Positions 33,331-42,138 of a stretch of DNA of 64,000 nt are shown here, one piece after another. The stretch spans positions 3,038,001-3,102,000 of the forward strand of contig NZ_CP134609.1 in the NCBI RefSeq assembly GCF_031844705.1, in the 5' to 3' direction. How positions within the stretch are numbered: the first letter of the stretch is position 1; the number at the start of each line of letters is the position of its first letter. The translations under genes and the position numbers were made by a program. This stretch comes from Streptomyces sp. ITFR-16. GTDB lineage: Bacteria; Actinomycetota; Actinomycetes; Streptomycetales; Streptomycetaceae. The notes below the pieces were generated by a model. The model made no database searches. It was not told the origin of the DNA and was given only the letters and a program-made list of their open reading frames with translations.

Positions 33331-34706
33331 GCAGCAGCCGGAGCCGTACGACGCAGATCTTCCTCGCCTCCACGCTCTACGGCACGGCGACGCTCGCCGC
33401 CGCCCTGGACGCGGGCCTCTTCCCGGACGCCGGGCGCAGGATCCTGCTCGTCGCGAACAACGCGTCGGTGCCGGAGACGACCCCGGCGGTCGACGCGATG
33501 CCCGGGTTCGACGCGCTGCGCACCCGGTTCGACGACGTCGTGTCGTGGAACGCGACGATCGCGCCCCACCACCCGAGCGCCTGGGCCCCGCGCCCCGACG
33601 ACATCCCCCTGTGGGAGCGTCATCTGCGGCTCGCCTGGGGGCTCGGCGACGACGCCGTCGAGCTGGCCGTGGAGTCGATCCAGGTCAACCCGGCCATGGC
33701 CCTCTGCCAGATCTTCACCGGCGTGCCCCTCGATGTGTACGCGGACGGGCTGATGAGCTACGGCCCGACCAGGAACAAGATCGATCCGCTGGTCGGCACC
33801 CGGGTGGGGCGGCTGCTCCACCTGGATCTGGTGCCGGGGCTGCGGCCGTTGCTGCTCACCGAGTTCGGGGTGGCCCCGGAGACCGTGCCGACGGACGCCT
33901 TCCTGAAGGTGCTCGGCGAGCTGGGCGACGCGGCCGAGGTCGTGGCCGGGGTGCCGTCGGTGGAGTCGCCCGCGCTGCTGCTGGGCCAGTACCTCTCCGC
34001 GCTCGGGCTGATCAGCGCGGCGGAGGAGGAGGAGCTGCATCTGCGGATGATGCGCGGTGCGGTGCGCCGGGGCCACACCCGGCTGGTGTTCAAGCCGCAT
34101 CCGACGGCCCCGGCGCAGTGGTCGCGGGCGATGGAGGCGGAGGCGGAGCGGCTCGGCGCCGAACTGACCTTGCTGGACGCGGGGGTGCTGACCGCCCCGG
34201 TCCTCGCCGAGGTGCTGTACCGGCGGATGCGGCCGGCGCTGGTCGTCGGCTGCTTCTCGACCGCGCTGCTCACGGCGTCGGCGTTCTACGGGCTGCCGGT
34301 GGCGCGGGTCGGTACGGAGAAGCTGCTGGAGCGGCTGACCCCGTTCGAGAACAGCAACCGGGTGCCGGTGACGCTGGTGGACGCGCTGGTGCCGGACCTG
34401 GAGGGCGCGGGCGCGGACCGCGCCCCGGAGGCGGCGGCGGGGGCGCCCGCCGAGCTGAACGACCTGGTGACGGCGGTCGGTTTCGCCATGCAGCCGAAGA
34501 TCTATCCGGAGCTGCGGCCGGTCGCGGAGCGGTATCTCACGGCCCGGCTCACGGCCGCGACCTGGCGTTACTTCAAGCGCAGGCGGCTGACGTCGCTCGG
34601 TCTGCCGGGCGGGGTGCCCGAGCAGTTCGCTTTCCTGCCGCGCAACGCGGCGGTGCGGCGGGTGGCCCGGCGGGCGAAGGCGCTGCGGCGGATGGCGCTG
34701 CGGTAG
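33327..34706 (+). CDS. Alpha-2,8-polysialyltransferase-family protein
   Basis: About 459 aa, resembling the polysialyltransferase family (GT-B type). Features: QIFLASTLYGTATLAAALDAGLF at the N terminus, ILLVANNASVPE, DGLMSYGPTRNKID, RLVFKPHPTAPAQWS (the conserved K-x-H-P motif for CMP-sugar binding) and VVGCFSTALLTASAFYGLPVARVG (the conserved S-T motif). It would add nonulosonic-acid units to a growing chain. GTG at 33327 overlaps the preceding stop (GTGA). Ends at a convergent terminator. Confidence 0.85.
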   Translation: MSSSRSRTTQIFLASTLYGTATLAAALDAGLFPDAGRRILLVANNASVPETTPAVDAMPGFDALRTRFDDVVSWNATIAPHHPSAWAPRPDDIPLWERHLRLAWGLGDDAVELAVESIQVNPAMALCQIFTGVPLDVYADGLMSYGPTRNKIDPLVGTRVGRLLHLDLVPGLRPLLLTEFGVAPETVPTDAFLKVLGELGDAAEVVAGVPSVESPALLLGQYLSALGLISAAEEEELHLRMMRGAVRRGHTRLVFKPHPTAPAQWSRAMEAEAERLGAELTLLDAGVLTAPVLAEVLYRRMRPALVVGCFSTALLTASAFYGLPVARVGTEKLLERLTPFENSNRVPVTLVDALVPDLEGAGADRAPEAAAGAPAELNDLVTAVGFAMQPKIYPELRPVAERYLTARLTAATWRYFKRRRLTSLGLPGGVPEQFAFLPRNAAVRRVARRAKALRRMALR

Positions 34707-34718
34707 GAGAGGGCAAGA

Positions 34719-34754
34719 AGGAGGGGCGGGGGCCAACTGGCCGCCGCCCCTCCT
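34719..34754. terminator. Convergent terminator in the wall-polymer cluster
   Basis: A stem of 10 or more bases (GGAGGGGCGG at 34720-34729 with its complement at 34744-34753) lies between the polysialyltransferase-like gene and the convergent GT8/pyruvyltransferase gene. Immediately after it, four tandem TGCCG pentamers abut the stop of the minus-strand gene. Confidence 0.7.
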
Positions 34755-34785
34755 CCGTTGTGCCATGCCGTGCCGTGCCGTGCCG

Positions 34786-37116
34786 TCAGACCCGGATGCC
34801 GGGCCCGATCAGCTTCAGGTCCGCCGCGTTCGCCTCGGTGACCTTCCACAGTTCCTGCTGGCGGCCGTGCACGTCGGCGACCGCCGCCTGGTGGTCGTCG
34901 AGCAGCCCGGCCGCCCGTTCCACCAGCCGCTCCCCGAGGTGCCGGTCGTGGACGGAGATGCCCCAGTCGGGCCGGTCGATGTCGGACAGGAAGTACGCCA
35001 TCTTGGGGTGCGAGATCAGGCTGATGACCGGGGTGCCGCAGCCGAACGGGATCATGCCCGCGTGCCCGCGCATCCCGATGACCAGCTTGGTGCGGGCGTA
35101 GGTGTCCCGGATCTCGTCGTTGCCGAAGTCGTACATCGGGATCACCGGGAGCGAGATGCCGTGCTCGCGGCGCAGGTCGAAGGCGATCCGCTCGTCGTCC
35201 AGCGAGTGGGCCACGCACTTGACCTCGGCGCGCTTGCCGAGCCCCCGGACGGCGGTGGCCGTCTCGGCGAGGAAGTGTGCGTAGTCGTGGCCGAAGCGGA
35301 GCCCCGCCCGGTCGTACGCGGCGTTGAGCAGGACGGTGTCCTCGCGCTCGGCCGGGTCGGTCCAGCCCTCCACCAGCTGCCGGGTGACGGTCGTCGGGCA
35401 GGGCTGGAAGCGCACCTTGTCGTGCAGCGACGCCGGCAGCAGCTCGCGGACCTTCTGGATCGACCCGTGGTTGCGCAGGCCGAAGAACGAGGAGCGCTCC
35501 ACCAGTCTGCGCAGCGAGGAGAGGAACCGTTCGCGGCCGTGTCCGTACGCCTGGCCGTCGAAGGCGTTGAAGCCCACGGCGTAGACCATGACGGGCACGT
35601 CGATCCGGTCCAGCAGCCGGTCGGGGACGTTCCACTGCCAGCCGCTGTTGCCGTTCGGCGCGGTGTCCGGGATGAACAGGCCGCCGCCGCCGATGACGAG
35701 GCCCCGGCGGGCGTTGACCCGTTCGAGGGCGGCCTCGTCGAACAGCCGGTGGGCGTGGACGGAGTGCCAGCGGTCCGGTCCGGTGTCGCGGCCGAAGGCC
35801 AGCCGGACGCTCTCCGGGAGCAGCTTGTCGCCGGCGTTGCCCTGCCGTTCCATGTAGAACGCGACATGGGCGAGCTGCTGGTCGGCCGGGCCGTCGGCGG
35901 GGGGCCGGACGTCCTTGGTCCGCAGGTGCATCAGCCGGTTCGCCCGGTGGGTGGGGTCGACGCCGAGCCCCTGGAGGGCGTAGTCCGATGCCGCCTCGTC
36001 GTCGCCGTGGATCCAGGCGATCTGGGCCAGGCGGGAGAAGGCGGTGGCGGCCCGGTTGGGGGCGGCGGCGGCCAGCAGGAGCTGGGTGCGGGCCTCCTCG
36101 TAGCGCGAGACGCTCATCAGCGCGTGGCCGAGGACCTCGTGCGGCCAGGCCTCGTCGACGGGGATGCGGACCGAGCCGAGGAGGTCGGCCGCCTCCTGGT
36201 ACTCACCGGCGCCGATGTGGGCGGCGGCGACCCGGCGGGCGCTCTCGGGGTCGCCGGTGCGCCGGACGTGCGGGGTGCCGTAGTGCACCAGCAGGTCGTG
36301 GTGCTTGGTGCCGGAAGCCGCCAGGTACCGGGCGTGGAACTCGGCGTCGGTCAGCTCGAAGTCGCGCCAGCGCTCCTCGGCCTTGCCGTACCCGGCCTCG
36401 CCGCCCTGCCAGGGCTTGTGGCGCCCGGTGAAGTGCAGGATCGCCGTGGTGTCGGGCACCGCGAGGTCGCCGGAGAGCCGGCGCTTGACGTAGTTGTAGC
36501 GGGCGTCGAGCTGCACGAAGTCGCCGTCGAGCACGGCGTTCAGGATGCCCTGGTCGTGCTTGTCCAGCTCGTACGCGCCGGAGCGGCCGGTCTCGTCGAT
36601 CCGGGCGCAGAAGGCGTCGCTCAGATACTCGCGCTGGATGACCAGCAGACCGCTGTTGAGCTTGTGCTGCCCGTAGAAGAACTGCGGGACGGCGGCCAGG
36701 CCGTCGCGCAGCCTGAGCAGCTCGCCCAGGTCGCCGAGGACGACCATGTCGGTGTCCAGGGTGATCACGGTGTCGTAGTCGCGGACCCGGAAGACGTCGA
36801 GGATGAAGTAGGCCTTGCGCACCAGGTAGTTGTCCTGGTCGCCCTTGGCGTACGTGTCGTAGTGCGCGGCGTCGACCCGGCGGAAGTCGACGCGGGGGTG
36901 CAGGGCCCTGATCCGTTCGACGGAGGCCGGGCGCAGCCCGTCGTGCAGGACGATGAAGTCCTCGCAGACGCCCGGGTTGGACAGCGCGAGGCTGCGGAGC
37001 AGGGTGAGGAATCCGGGCAGGTAGTTCTCGTCCACGAAGCTGGCGAAGGCGACGCGGCGCTTGCCGGTGAGGGTGTTGGCGGGGGCGGGGGGCGCGGCGG
37101 CAGGGGTCGTCGTCAT
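34786..37116 (-). CDS. GT8 glycosyltransferase / TPR / pyruvyltransferase fusion
   Basis: A 776-aa three-part protein. Residues 15-285 are a GT8-like domain (RRVAFASFVDENYLPGFLTLLRSL, D-x-D in TLDTDMVVLGD at 119-129, HKLNSGLLVIQ, ILHFTGRHKPW). Residues about 300-410 form helical TPR-like repeats. Residues about 415-776 match polysaccharide pyruvyltransferases (FYMERQGNAGDKLLPESVRLAFG, LVIGGGGLFIPD, FFGLRNHGSIQKVRELL, KLVIGMRGHAGMIPFGCGTPVISL). It would add a hexose and a pyruvate ketal or related group to the polymer. ATG at 37116 overlaps the stop of the sialyltransferase-like gene (ATGA). Confidence 0.88.
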   Translation of the reverse strand: MTTTPAAAPPAPANTLTGKRRVAFASFVDENYLPGFLTLLRSLALSNPGVCEDFIVLHDGLRPASVERIRALHPRVDFRRVDAAHYDTYAKGDQDNYLVRKAYFILDVFRVRDYDTVITLDTDMVVLGDLGELLRLRDGLAAVPQFFYGQHKLNSGLLVIQREYLSDAFCARIDETGRSGAYELDKHDQGILNAVLDGDFVQLDARYNYVKRRLSGDLAVPDTTAILHFTGRHKPWQGGEAGYGKAEERWRDFELTDAEFHARYLAASGTKHHDLLVHYGTPHVRRTGDPESARRVAAAHIGAGEYQEAADLLGSVRIPVDEAWPHEVLGHALMSVSRYEEARTQLLLAAAAPNRAATAFSRLAQIAWIHGDDEAASDYALQGLGVDPTHRANRLMHLRTKDVRPPADGPADQQLAHVAFYMERQGNAGDKLLPESVRLAFGRDTGPDRWHSVHAHRLFDEAALERVNARRGLVIGGGGLFIPDTAPNGNSGWQWNVPDRLLDRIDVPVMVYAVGFNAFDGQAYGHGRERFLSSLRRLVERSSFFGLRNHGSIQKVRELLPASLHDKVRFQPCPTTVTRQLVEGWTDPAEREDTVLLNAAYDRAGLRFGHDYAHFLAETATAVRGLGKRAEVKCVAHSLDDERIAFDLRREHGISLPVIPMYDFGNDEIRDTYARTKLVIGMRGHAGMIPFGCGTPVISLISHPKMAYFLSDIDRPDWGISVHDRHLGERLVERAAGLLDDHQAAVADVHGRQQELWKVTEANAADLKLIGPGIRV

Positions 37117-38660
37117 CGCAGTGAGATCCTCGTATCGGTGACGCTCTGGGCGCGTTCCATGACCCACGCCTTCTCGCTGGTGTACTCGTGCACGGAGGTG
37201 ATGGGCATCTTCATCGCGGCGGGCAGCCGGTAGGCGCCGCTCTCGTAGAAGTCGAAGCCGATCAGGTCGAGCCGGGTGCTGACGTCCAGGTGGTCCAGCA
37301 GCCAGAGCATGTTGAAGCCGCTGGTGGGGATGGACGGCCAGACGTCCGTGCCGACCTTGCCGATGTCGCGCAGCGGCCAGCGCAGCGACTCGTCGCCCAG
37401 ATACCGCTGGGCGCCCGGCACCAGCCGGTTGCGCAGGGAGTACTTCCAGTCGCCGGAGATCCCGCCGAAGACCAGCCGGGTGTCGACCTTCTTGTCCCAG
37501 TTGAAGCCGTGCTTGTGGATGGTGGCGTGGATGTCGGTCCGGCTGCCGGTGGCGGCCGGGTCGATCCGGTACGAGTTGAAGCGGACGACCAGGTCGTACG
37601 CGTCGATCTCGGCGCCCAGTGAACTGCTGCCGACGCGCTGGGAGTTGGCGATCAGACAGATGGACTTCCCCGCGATGCGGTTGCGGAACTCCCCGAGCGT
37701 GGTCCACTCGACGCCGCCGAAGACCGGGTCGGCGACCGGGCCGCGCATCCGGGCCCGGCGCTGGCCCGCGTAGAGCTCGACGAGTTCGGTGAGCAGGGCG
37801 GGGTCGCCGCCCGTGGCGGCGGCGCGGCCGCCGCTGCCCGGTGCGCCGGCGGCCTCCAGGGCGAGGCCGACGTACTGGCCCAGCGCCTCCTGGATCTCCG
37901 GCACCGGGGCGCCGGTGCGGTCCTGGGCGATCAGGGCGCCGATCAGCCGGGAGCGGGCCCGGTTCCAGTCGCCGTGTCCGGCCAGGGCCAGGCCCTCGGC
38001 CCAGGTGTCGGTGACGGAGGCACCGGCGAAGGCGGCCGCCTCGGGGCAGCCCTGCTCCAGCTTCCGCAGCAGCTCGGCCTGGCGCTCGGCGCCGGCCCGC
38101 AGCCCGGCGGTCTTCGCCGCGATGCCGAAGCCGTCCTCGTCGGTGAGGTCGAGGTAGCGCTCGTACGCCTCGACTGCGGCGCTCTCCGCGCCCATCGCCT
38201 CCAGCACGCGGGCCCGCAGCCGCCAGGCCGCCCGGGAGCGCCTGCGCTGGGTCAGCACGGTGTCGGTGACGAGGACGGCGAGCTTCAGTTCGTCCTCGTA
38301 CCCGCAGTCCAGGGCCTTGTTGCCGACCGCGAGCAGCGGGTCGAGCAGCTTGTCGCCGAGGACCAGGGCGGAGCCGGGCCCGCTCCGGGAGGCGCGCCGC
38401 AGCAGCGGGACCGGGGCGGTGTCCGGGGAGGTCTGCTCCATCGAGGCGTGGGCGGCCAGCAGATTCCGCAGGGCCTCCGCCAGCGCCGTGCGCCGCCGGT
38501 CCAGCCCTGCGACCAGCTTCCCGCTGTGCGCGGCGCAGGCGCGCAGGCAGGTCTCCAGTTCCGTCGGGCGGACGGTCGCGGGGGAGGGCGTGCCGTCGCC
38601 GGACGGTATCGGCTCCTCCGCCTCACTCTGTCGTGGCCAACGGGTGCGGGCTTTCGTCAT
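37113..38660 (-). CDS. GT29-like sialyltransferase with full set of sialylmotifs
   Basis: A 515-aa protein. The first 310 residues are helical and TPR-like (WRLRARVLEAMGAESAAVEAYERYL). Residues 315-505 read as a family 29 sialyltransferase: motif L at about 332-380 (KSICLIANSQRVGSS, EIDAYDLVVRFNSY, TGSRTDIHATIH), motif S at about 439-470 (PSIPTSGFNMLWLLDHL, LIGFDF) and motif VS as H491-x4-E496 in HEYTSE. GT29 is best known from animals and plants; bacterial members are rare. It lies beside the CMP-nonulosonate pathway, so its donor is probably CMP-Kdn or similar. First gene of a two-gene unit, ATGA overlap with the next. No signal peptide or membrane helix, unlike the Golgi enzymes. Confidence 0.82.
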   Translation of the reverse strand: MTKARTRWPRQSEAEEPIPSGDGTPSPATVRPTELETCLRACAAHSGKLVAGLDRRRTALAEALRNLLAAHASMEQTSPDTAPVPLLRRASRSGPGSALVLGDKLLDPLLAVGNKALDCGYEDELKLAVLVTDTVLTQRRRSRAAWRLRARVLEAMGAESAAVEAYERYLDLTDEDGFGIAAKTAGLRAGAERQAELLRKLEQGCPEAAAFAGASVTDTWAEGLALAGHGDWNRARSRLIGALIAQDRTGAPVPEIQEALGQYVGLALEAAGAPGSGGRAAATGGDPALLTELVELYAGQRRARMRGPVADPVFGGVEWTTLGEFRNRIAGKSICLIANSQRVGSSSLGAEIDAYDLVVRFNSYRIDPAATGSRTDIHATIHKHGFNWDKKVDTRLVFGGISGDWKYSLRNRLVPGAQRYLGDESLRWPLRDIGKVGTDVWPSIPTSGFNMLWLLDHLDVSTRLDLIGFDFYESGAYRLPAAMKMPITSVHEYTSEKAWVMERAQSVTDTRISLR

Positions 38661-38928
38661 GGCGCTCCAAGCGTCTGGTGCCCGTGGGGGGAGGGGGCGT
38701 GGAGAGGGGTACGGATGTTCGTCACCCGTTTGCGGTTGCGTCGCACGCTAGGAAACCTGAACGGCCGCAGGATGAACTCGCCCTGTCGGCGAGGAAAACT
38801 GCGTTTCGGCCCGCCGTCCGCGGGGGTTGGCCGGTCCCGGAAGGCCGGATGAACGCCTGCGGACCATCGGGTGAACCGCCTTTTCGGCCGCGGGTTTTCA
38901 CGATGTTCGATGACATATTCGACGCATC

Positions 38929-41442
38929 ATGAGGACTCCGTCGCTTCTCCGATCGCCGCGCGGCCGGGGTGCCGCCTGGGCCGCCCTGCTCGCCGTCGTG
39001 ACCGTCTGCGCGGGCGACGCGGTGGCCCGCAGCTACCCCTTCGGCCCGCGCACCCGCAGCGTGAACGACCTGGGCAATCAGTTCGTCCCGTTCCACGCCC
39101 ACCTGTGGGACCTGCTGCACGGGAAGGCGGACGGCGGGCTGCTGCTCAACTGGCAGTCCGGCTACGGAAGCAGCTTCCTGCCGGATCTGGGCACGTATCT
39201 CACCAGCCCGTTCGCGCTGCTCGTCGGAGTGTTCCCGAGGGACCGCGTCGACCTGGCGGTCTACGTGGTCACGCTGGTGAAGACGGGCGCGGCGGCGGCC
39301 TCCATGACCTGGCTGCTGACCGCGTTGCGCAGGGGCCGGGGCCGGGAGTGGGCGGCGGCGGTGCTCGGCGCCTCGTACGCGCTGTGCGGCTGGTCGGTGA
39401 TCGAGGCCGTGTACAACCCGATGTGGCTGGACGGGCTGATCGCCCTCCCGCTGCTGTGCCTGGCCGGTGAGTGGGCGCGGACCGGCCGGCGGCCGGTCCT
39501 GGGCACGCTTCTGGTGACGCTCGCCTGGGTGTCGAACTTCTACACCGCGTACATGGCCACGCTCGGCGCGGCGCTGGTGCTGGGGGTACGGCTGCTGCTG
39601 GAGGACGGCACCTCGCGCGAGCGGGTACGGGGGCTGGCACGGGCCGTCCGCACGGTCCTGCTCGGCATCGGTCTGGCCGCGCCGGTCCTGCTGCCGGTCT
39701 TCCTCGGGACGCGGCACGCCTACCCGGGCTGGACCCGGGAGTTCGCCCCGGCCGCCTGGCCGGACGCCGCCGCCCGCCTGCTGCCGGCCACCTACGGCTT
39801 CTTCAGTCCGGCGCTCTTCCTCGGCACCGGATCGCTGCTCCTGGCCTGCGCGCTCGCCTTCCACCGGGGGGTGCCGCGCGCCGAGCGGTGGGTGTGGCCG
39901 GGGCTGGTGGCACTCGTCGCGCTGTCGTTGCAGTGGGGGCCCACACATCTGCTGTGGCACGCCTTCGCGACGCCGAACGGCAGCCCGTTCCGCCAGACGT
40001 TCGTCCTCTCCGGCCTCGTGGTGATCGCCGCCTGGACCGCCGTCGCCCGGGGCTGGCCGGACCGGCGGGCGCTGCTGGGCGGGGGCGGGGTGCTGGTGCT
40101 GATCGCGGCGGGCGCCGCGCCCAGCGACCTGGTCACCCGGTGGACGTATCCGCTGTTCGCCGCAGGCCTTGTGGCGGCGCTCTGCGCGCTCGCGCTGGTA
40201 CGCGGCGGGAGGTTCGCGGTCCTCGCGGTGGCGCTGCTGGTGGGGGCGCAGGCCGGACAGGCGGCCGCGACCACCGCGTACGCCGACCGGCAGCGGCTGA
40301 AGCAGCTCGACGACTACGCGCCCTGGGGCGAACGCCAGCGCCTGGAGGCCGACGCGGTCGCCCGCGCCGACGGCTGGCCGCGCTACCGCACCGATCCGGG
40401 CCGGGAACAGAGCACCGCCAACGACCCGTTGACCGTCGGCGGCCAGGGCGGGGCGTACTACAGCAGCCATACGCCCGACGTGACGACCCGCACCTTCCTC
40501 GCGCTCGGCGGCGGCTGGACCTCGCGCGGGCGGGCGCTGCAGAGCCTGGACAACCCGGTGACCGACGCGGTGTTCTCGGTCGGCGCCCGGGTCCATGTGC
40601 CGCGCGATCCGCACCAGGTCTGGAACCGCCCCGACGACCGGCCGGTGACCGTGACCCGGCAGGACGTACCCCCGCTGGTGACGGTACGGGCCGCGGGCTC
40701 CGGCTCCCCGGGCTGGGTGCGCTCGCCGTTCCGCAACCAGGAGAAGCTGCTGGGCGCGCGGGTGTACACGCTGCCGGCGACCGCCCTGCGGTCGGCCGAG
40801 GGCGCGCCCGCCACGGACCGGAACGCCCGCGCGTACGCGGTGGAGCCCGGCGCGTACACGCTGAGCGCGAGCTGTCCTGCGGGCAGCCGGGTCTTCCTGT
40901 GGGCGCCGGATCTGTTCGGCACCGCACTGCTGGGGACGACGGGTGATCCGCAGGACGTCCGGGGCGATCTGCCGGCCCGGCGGGCCGGTATCCAGCCGCT
41001 CGGCGCGGGCGCGGGCCGGATCACGGTGTCGCTGCGGGTGGAGCGCGCCGGGACCCTGCCGCACGACGCGGTCGGCTGTCTGGACCCGGGGCGGCTGGCC
41101 TCGGCGGTGGCGGGGCTGAAGCGGACGGGGGCGGTGCGGGTGACGGTGTCCGGCAGCGGTGTGCACGCCGAACTCCCGCCGCACGCCCGGGGCATCGCGG
41201 TCCTGGCCGCGCCCCGGATCGCGGGCTGGAGCTGCGACGGCCGCCCGGCCGGCTCGTACCTGGGCCTGGTCGCGGCACCACTGGCCGGGGACCGGACCTC
41301 GGTGGACTGCGCGTTCCGGCCCCCGGGCCTGCGGGCGGGCAGCGCGGTGGGGGCGGCCGCACTGGCGGGCCTGCTGGCCGTGGCATTCACCCCGGCGGTC
41401 CTGAACCGGGTACGGGGGCGGCGGGGACGGGTGCGGGTGTGA
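38929..41442 (+). CDS. YfhO-family membrane glycosyltransferase-like protein
   Basis: An 837-aa integral membrane protein with about a dozen helices in the first 450 residues (AAWAALLAVVTVCAGDAV, TLLVTLAWVSNFYTAYMATLGAALVLGV, TVLLGIGLAAPVLLPVFLG) and one near the C terminus. The N-terminal signature RSVNDLGNQFVPFHAHLWDLLHGK, with the YGSSFLPDLGTYLTSPF loop, is that of YfhO/GT-C proteins, which in Firmicutes glycosylate lipoteichoic acid from a lipid-linked sugar. The 400-residue C-terminal half is mostly extracytoplasmic. An extracellular decoration step on the wall polymer is inferred. ATG at 38929, divergent from the GT29-like gene across 268 bases. Confidence 0.85.
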   Translation: MRTPSLLRSPRGRGAAWAALLAVVTVCAGDAVARSYPFGPRTRSVNDLGNQFVPFHAHLWDLLHGKADGGLLLNWQSGYGSSFLPDLGTYLTSPFALLVGVFPRDRVDLAVYVVTLVKTGAAAASMTWLLTALRRGRGREWAAAVLGASYALCGWSVIEAVYNPMWLDGLIALPLLCLAGEWARTGRRPVLGTLLVTLAWVSNFYTAYMATLGAALVLGVRLLLEDGTSRERVRGLARAVRTVLLGIGLAAPVLLPVFLGTRHAYPGWTREFAPAAWPDAAARLLPATYGFFSPALFLGTGSLLLACALAFHRGVPRAERWVWPGLVALVALSLQWGPTHLLWHAFATPNGSPFRQTFVLSGLVVIAAWTAVARGWPDRRALLGGGGVLVLIAAGAAPSDLVTRWTYPLFAAGLVAALCALALVRGGRFAVLAVALLVGAQAGQAAATTAYADRQRLKQLDDYAPWGERQRLEADAVARADGWPRYRTDPGREQSTANDPLTVGGQGGAYYSSHTPDVTTRTFLALGGGWTSRGRALQSLDNPVTDAVFSVGARVHVPRDPHQVWNRPDDRPVTVTRQDVPPLVTVRAAGSGSPGWVRSPFRNQEKLLGARVYTLPATALRSAEGAPATDRNARAYAVEPGAYTLSASCPAGSRVFLWAPDLFGTALLGTTGDPQDVRGDLPARRAGIQPLGAGAGRITVSLRVERAGTLPHDAVGCLDPGRLASAVAGLKRTGAVRVTVSGSGVHAELPPHARGIAVLAAPRIAGWSCDGRPAGSYLGLVAAPLAGDRTSVDCAFRPPGLRAGSAVGAAALAGLLAVAFTPAVLNRVRGRRGRVRV

Positions 41443-41453
41443 CGGCGAGGCGG

Positions 41454-41484
41454 GCGGGCGCGGGGCCCCGGGGCGTGCGCCCGC
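41454..41484. terminator. Possible convergent terminator
   Basis: GCGGGCGC at 41454-41461 pairs with GCGCCCGC at 41477-41484, with further pairing possible inside the loop (GGGGCCCCGGGG). Lies between the convergent YfhO-like and TetR genes. GC-rich background makes it moderately certain. Confidence 0.45.
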
Positions 41485-41487
41485 GCG

Positions 41488-42132
41488 TCAGCGCTTCCCG
41501 TACCGGGCCTCGATGCCCGCGATGATCAGCCGCAGGCCGTCCTCGAAGCGCTCGTCGTAGTTGGCGAAGATCTCCGGTCCCGCCGCGGCGGCCAGCGGGT
41601 AGCGGGCCAGCCGTTCCGCGCGCTCGCCGACGTCGAAGCCCTCGCGCTGCTGGTCGGGCAGCGGGCGCACGCCCTGCTCCTCGCTGACGAACCCCATCGT
41701 GTAGGAGTACGCGGTGGTGCCCGCCCGTACCGCCTGCCACAGCTCGAAGCCCGCGTCGACCATGGTCCGCAGATGGCCCTCGAGCCCCTCGGCGTGATCG
41801 GTGCCGGTGAACTTCGCGCCGCCGTAGACCTTGGCCCCGTCGCGGTAGCGCAGCAGCGCGTGGCGCAGCCCGCTGTTGTACGCGACGAGCTGGTCCTGCC
41901 AGCACTCCGGGGTCGGTCCGGGCAGGTCGTCGTCGAGCATCCGCCGGTACATCAGCGTGGCCATCTCGTCGAGCAGCGCCTGCTTGTCCTTGAAGTGCCA
42001 GTAGAGCGCCGGCGCCTTGACGTCCAGCTCCTTGGCGATGGCGCGCAGGCTGAGGCCGTCGAGGCCCACCTCGTTCAGCAGCCGCAAGGCCGTGTCGGCC
42101 ACCCGGGACCGGTCGATCTTCGTCGTACCCAC
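41488..42132 (-). CDS. TetR-family regulator (TetR_C type)
   Basis: A 214-aa repressor: HTH at residues 5-50 (IDRSRVADTALRLLNEVGLDGLSLRAIAKELDVKAPALYWHFKDKQALLDEMA), then a C-terminal domain of the tetracycline-repressor type (AYNSGLRHALLRYRDGAKVYGGAKFT, TTAYSYTMGFVSEEQ, FEDGLRLIIAGIEARY). It is divergent from an FAD monooxygenase gene, the classic TetR arrangement. The 58-base intergenic region and the first codons of the monooxygenase hold its likely operators. Confidence 0.92.
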   Translation of the reverse strand: MGTTKIDRSRVADTALRLLNEVGLDGLSLRAIAKELDVKAPALYWHFKDKQALLDEMATLMYRRMLDDDLPGPTPECWQDQLVAYNSGLRHALLRYRDGAKVYGGAKFTGTDHAEGLEGHLRTMVDAGFELWQAVRAGTTAYSYTMGFVSEEQGVRPLPDQQREGFDVGERAERLARYPLAAAAGPEIFANYDERFEDGLRLIIAGIEARYGKR

Positions 42133-42138
42133 GGTGCC

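Noticed and set aside
34764-34787. Tandem TGCCG pentamers at the stop of the GT8/pyruvyltransferase gene
   Set aside because: A short four-copy repeat in GC-rich intergenic DNA; no sign of contingency function because it lies after the coding region.
34765-37233. Plus-strand frame of about 820 codons opposite the GT8/pyruvyltransferase gene
   Set aside because: Shadow frame: low-complexity Val/Gly/Asp composition, no domain, while the minus strand carries clear GT8 and pyruvyltransferase motifs.
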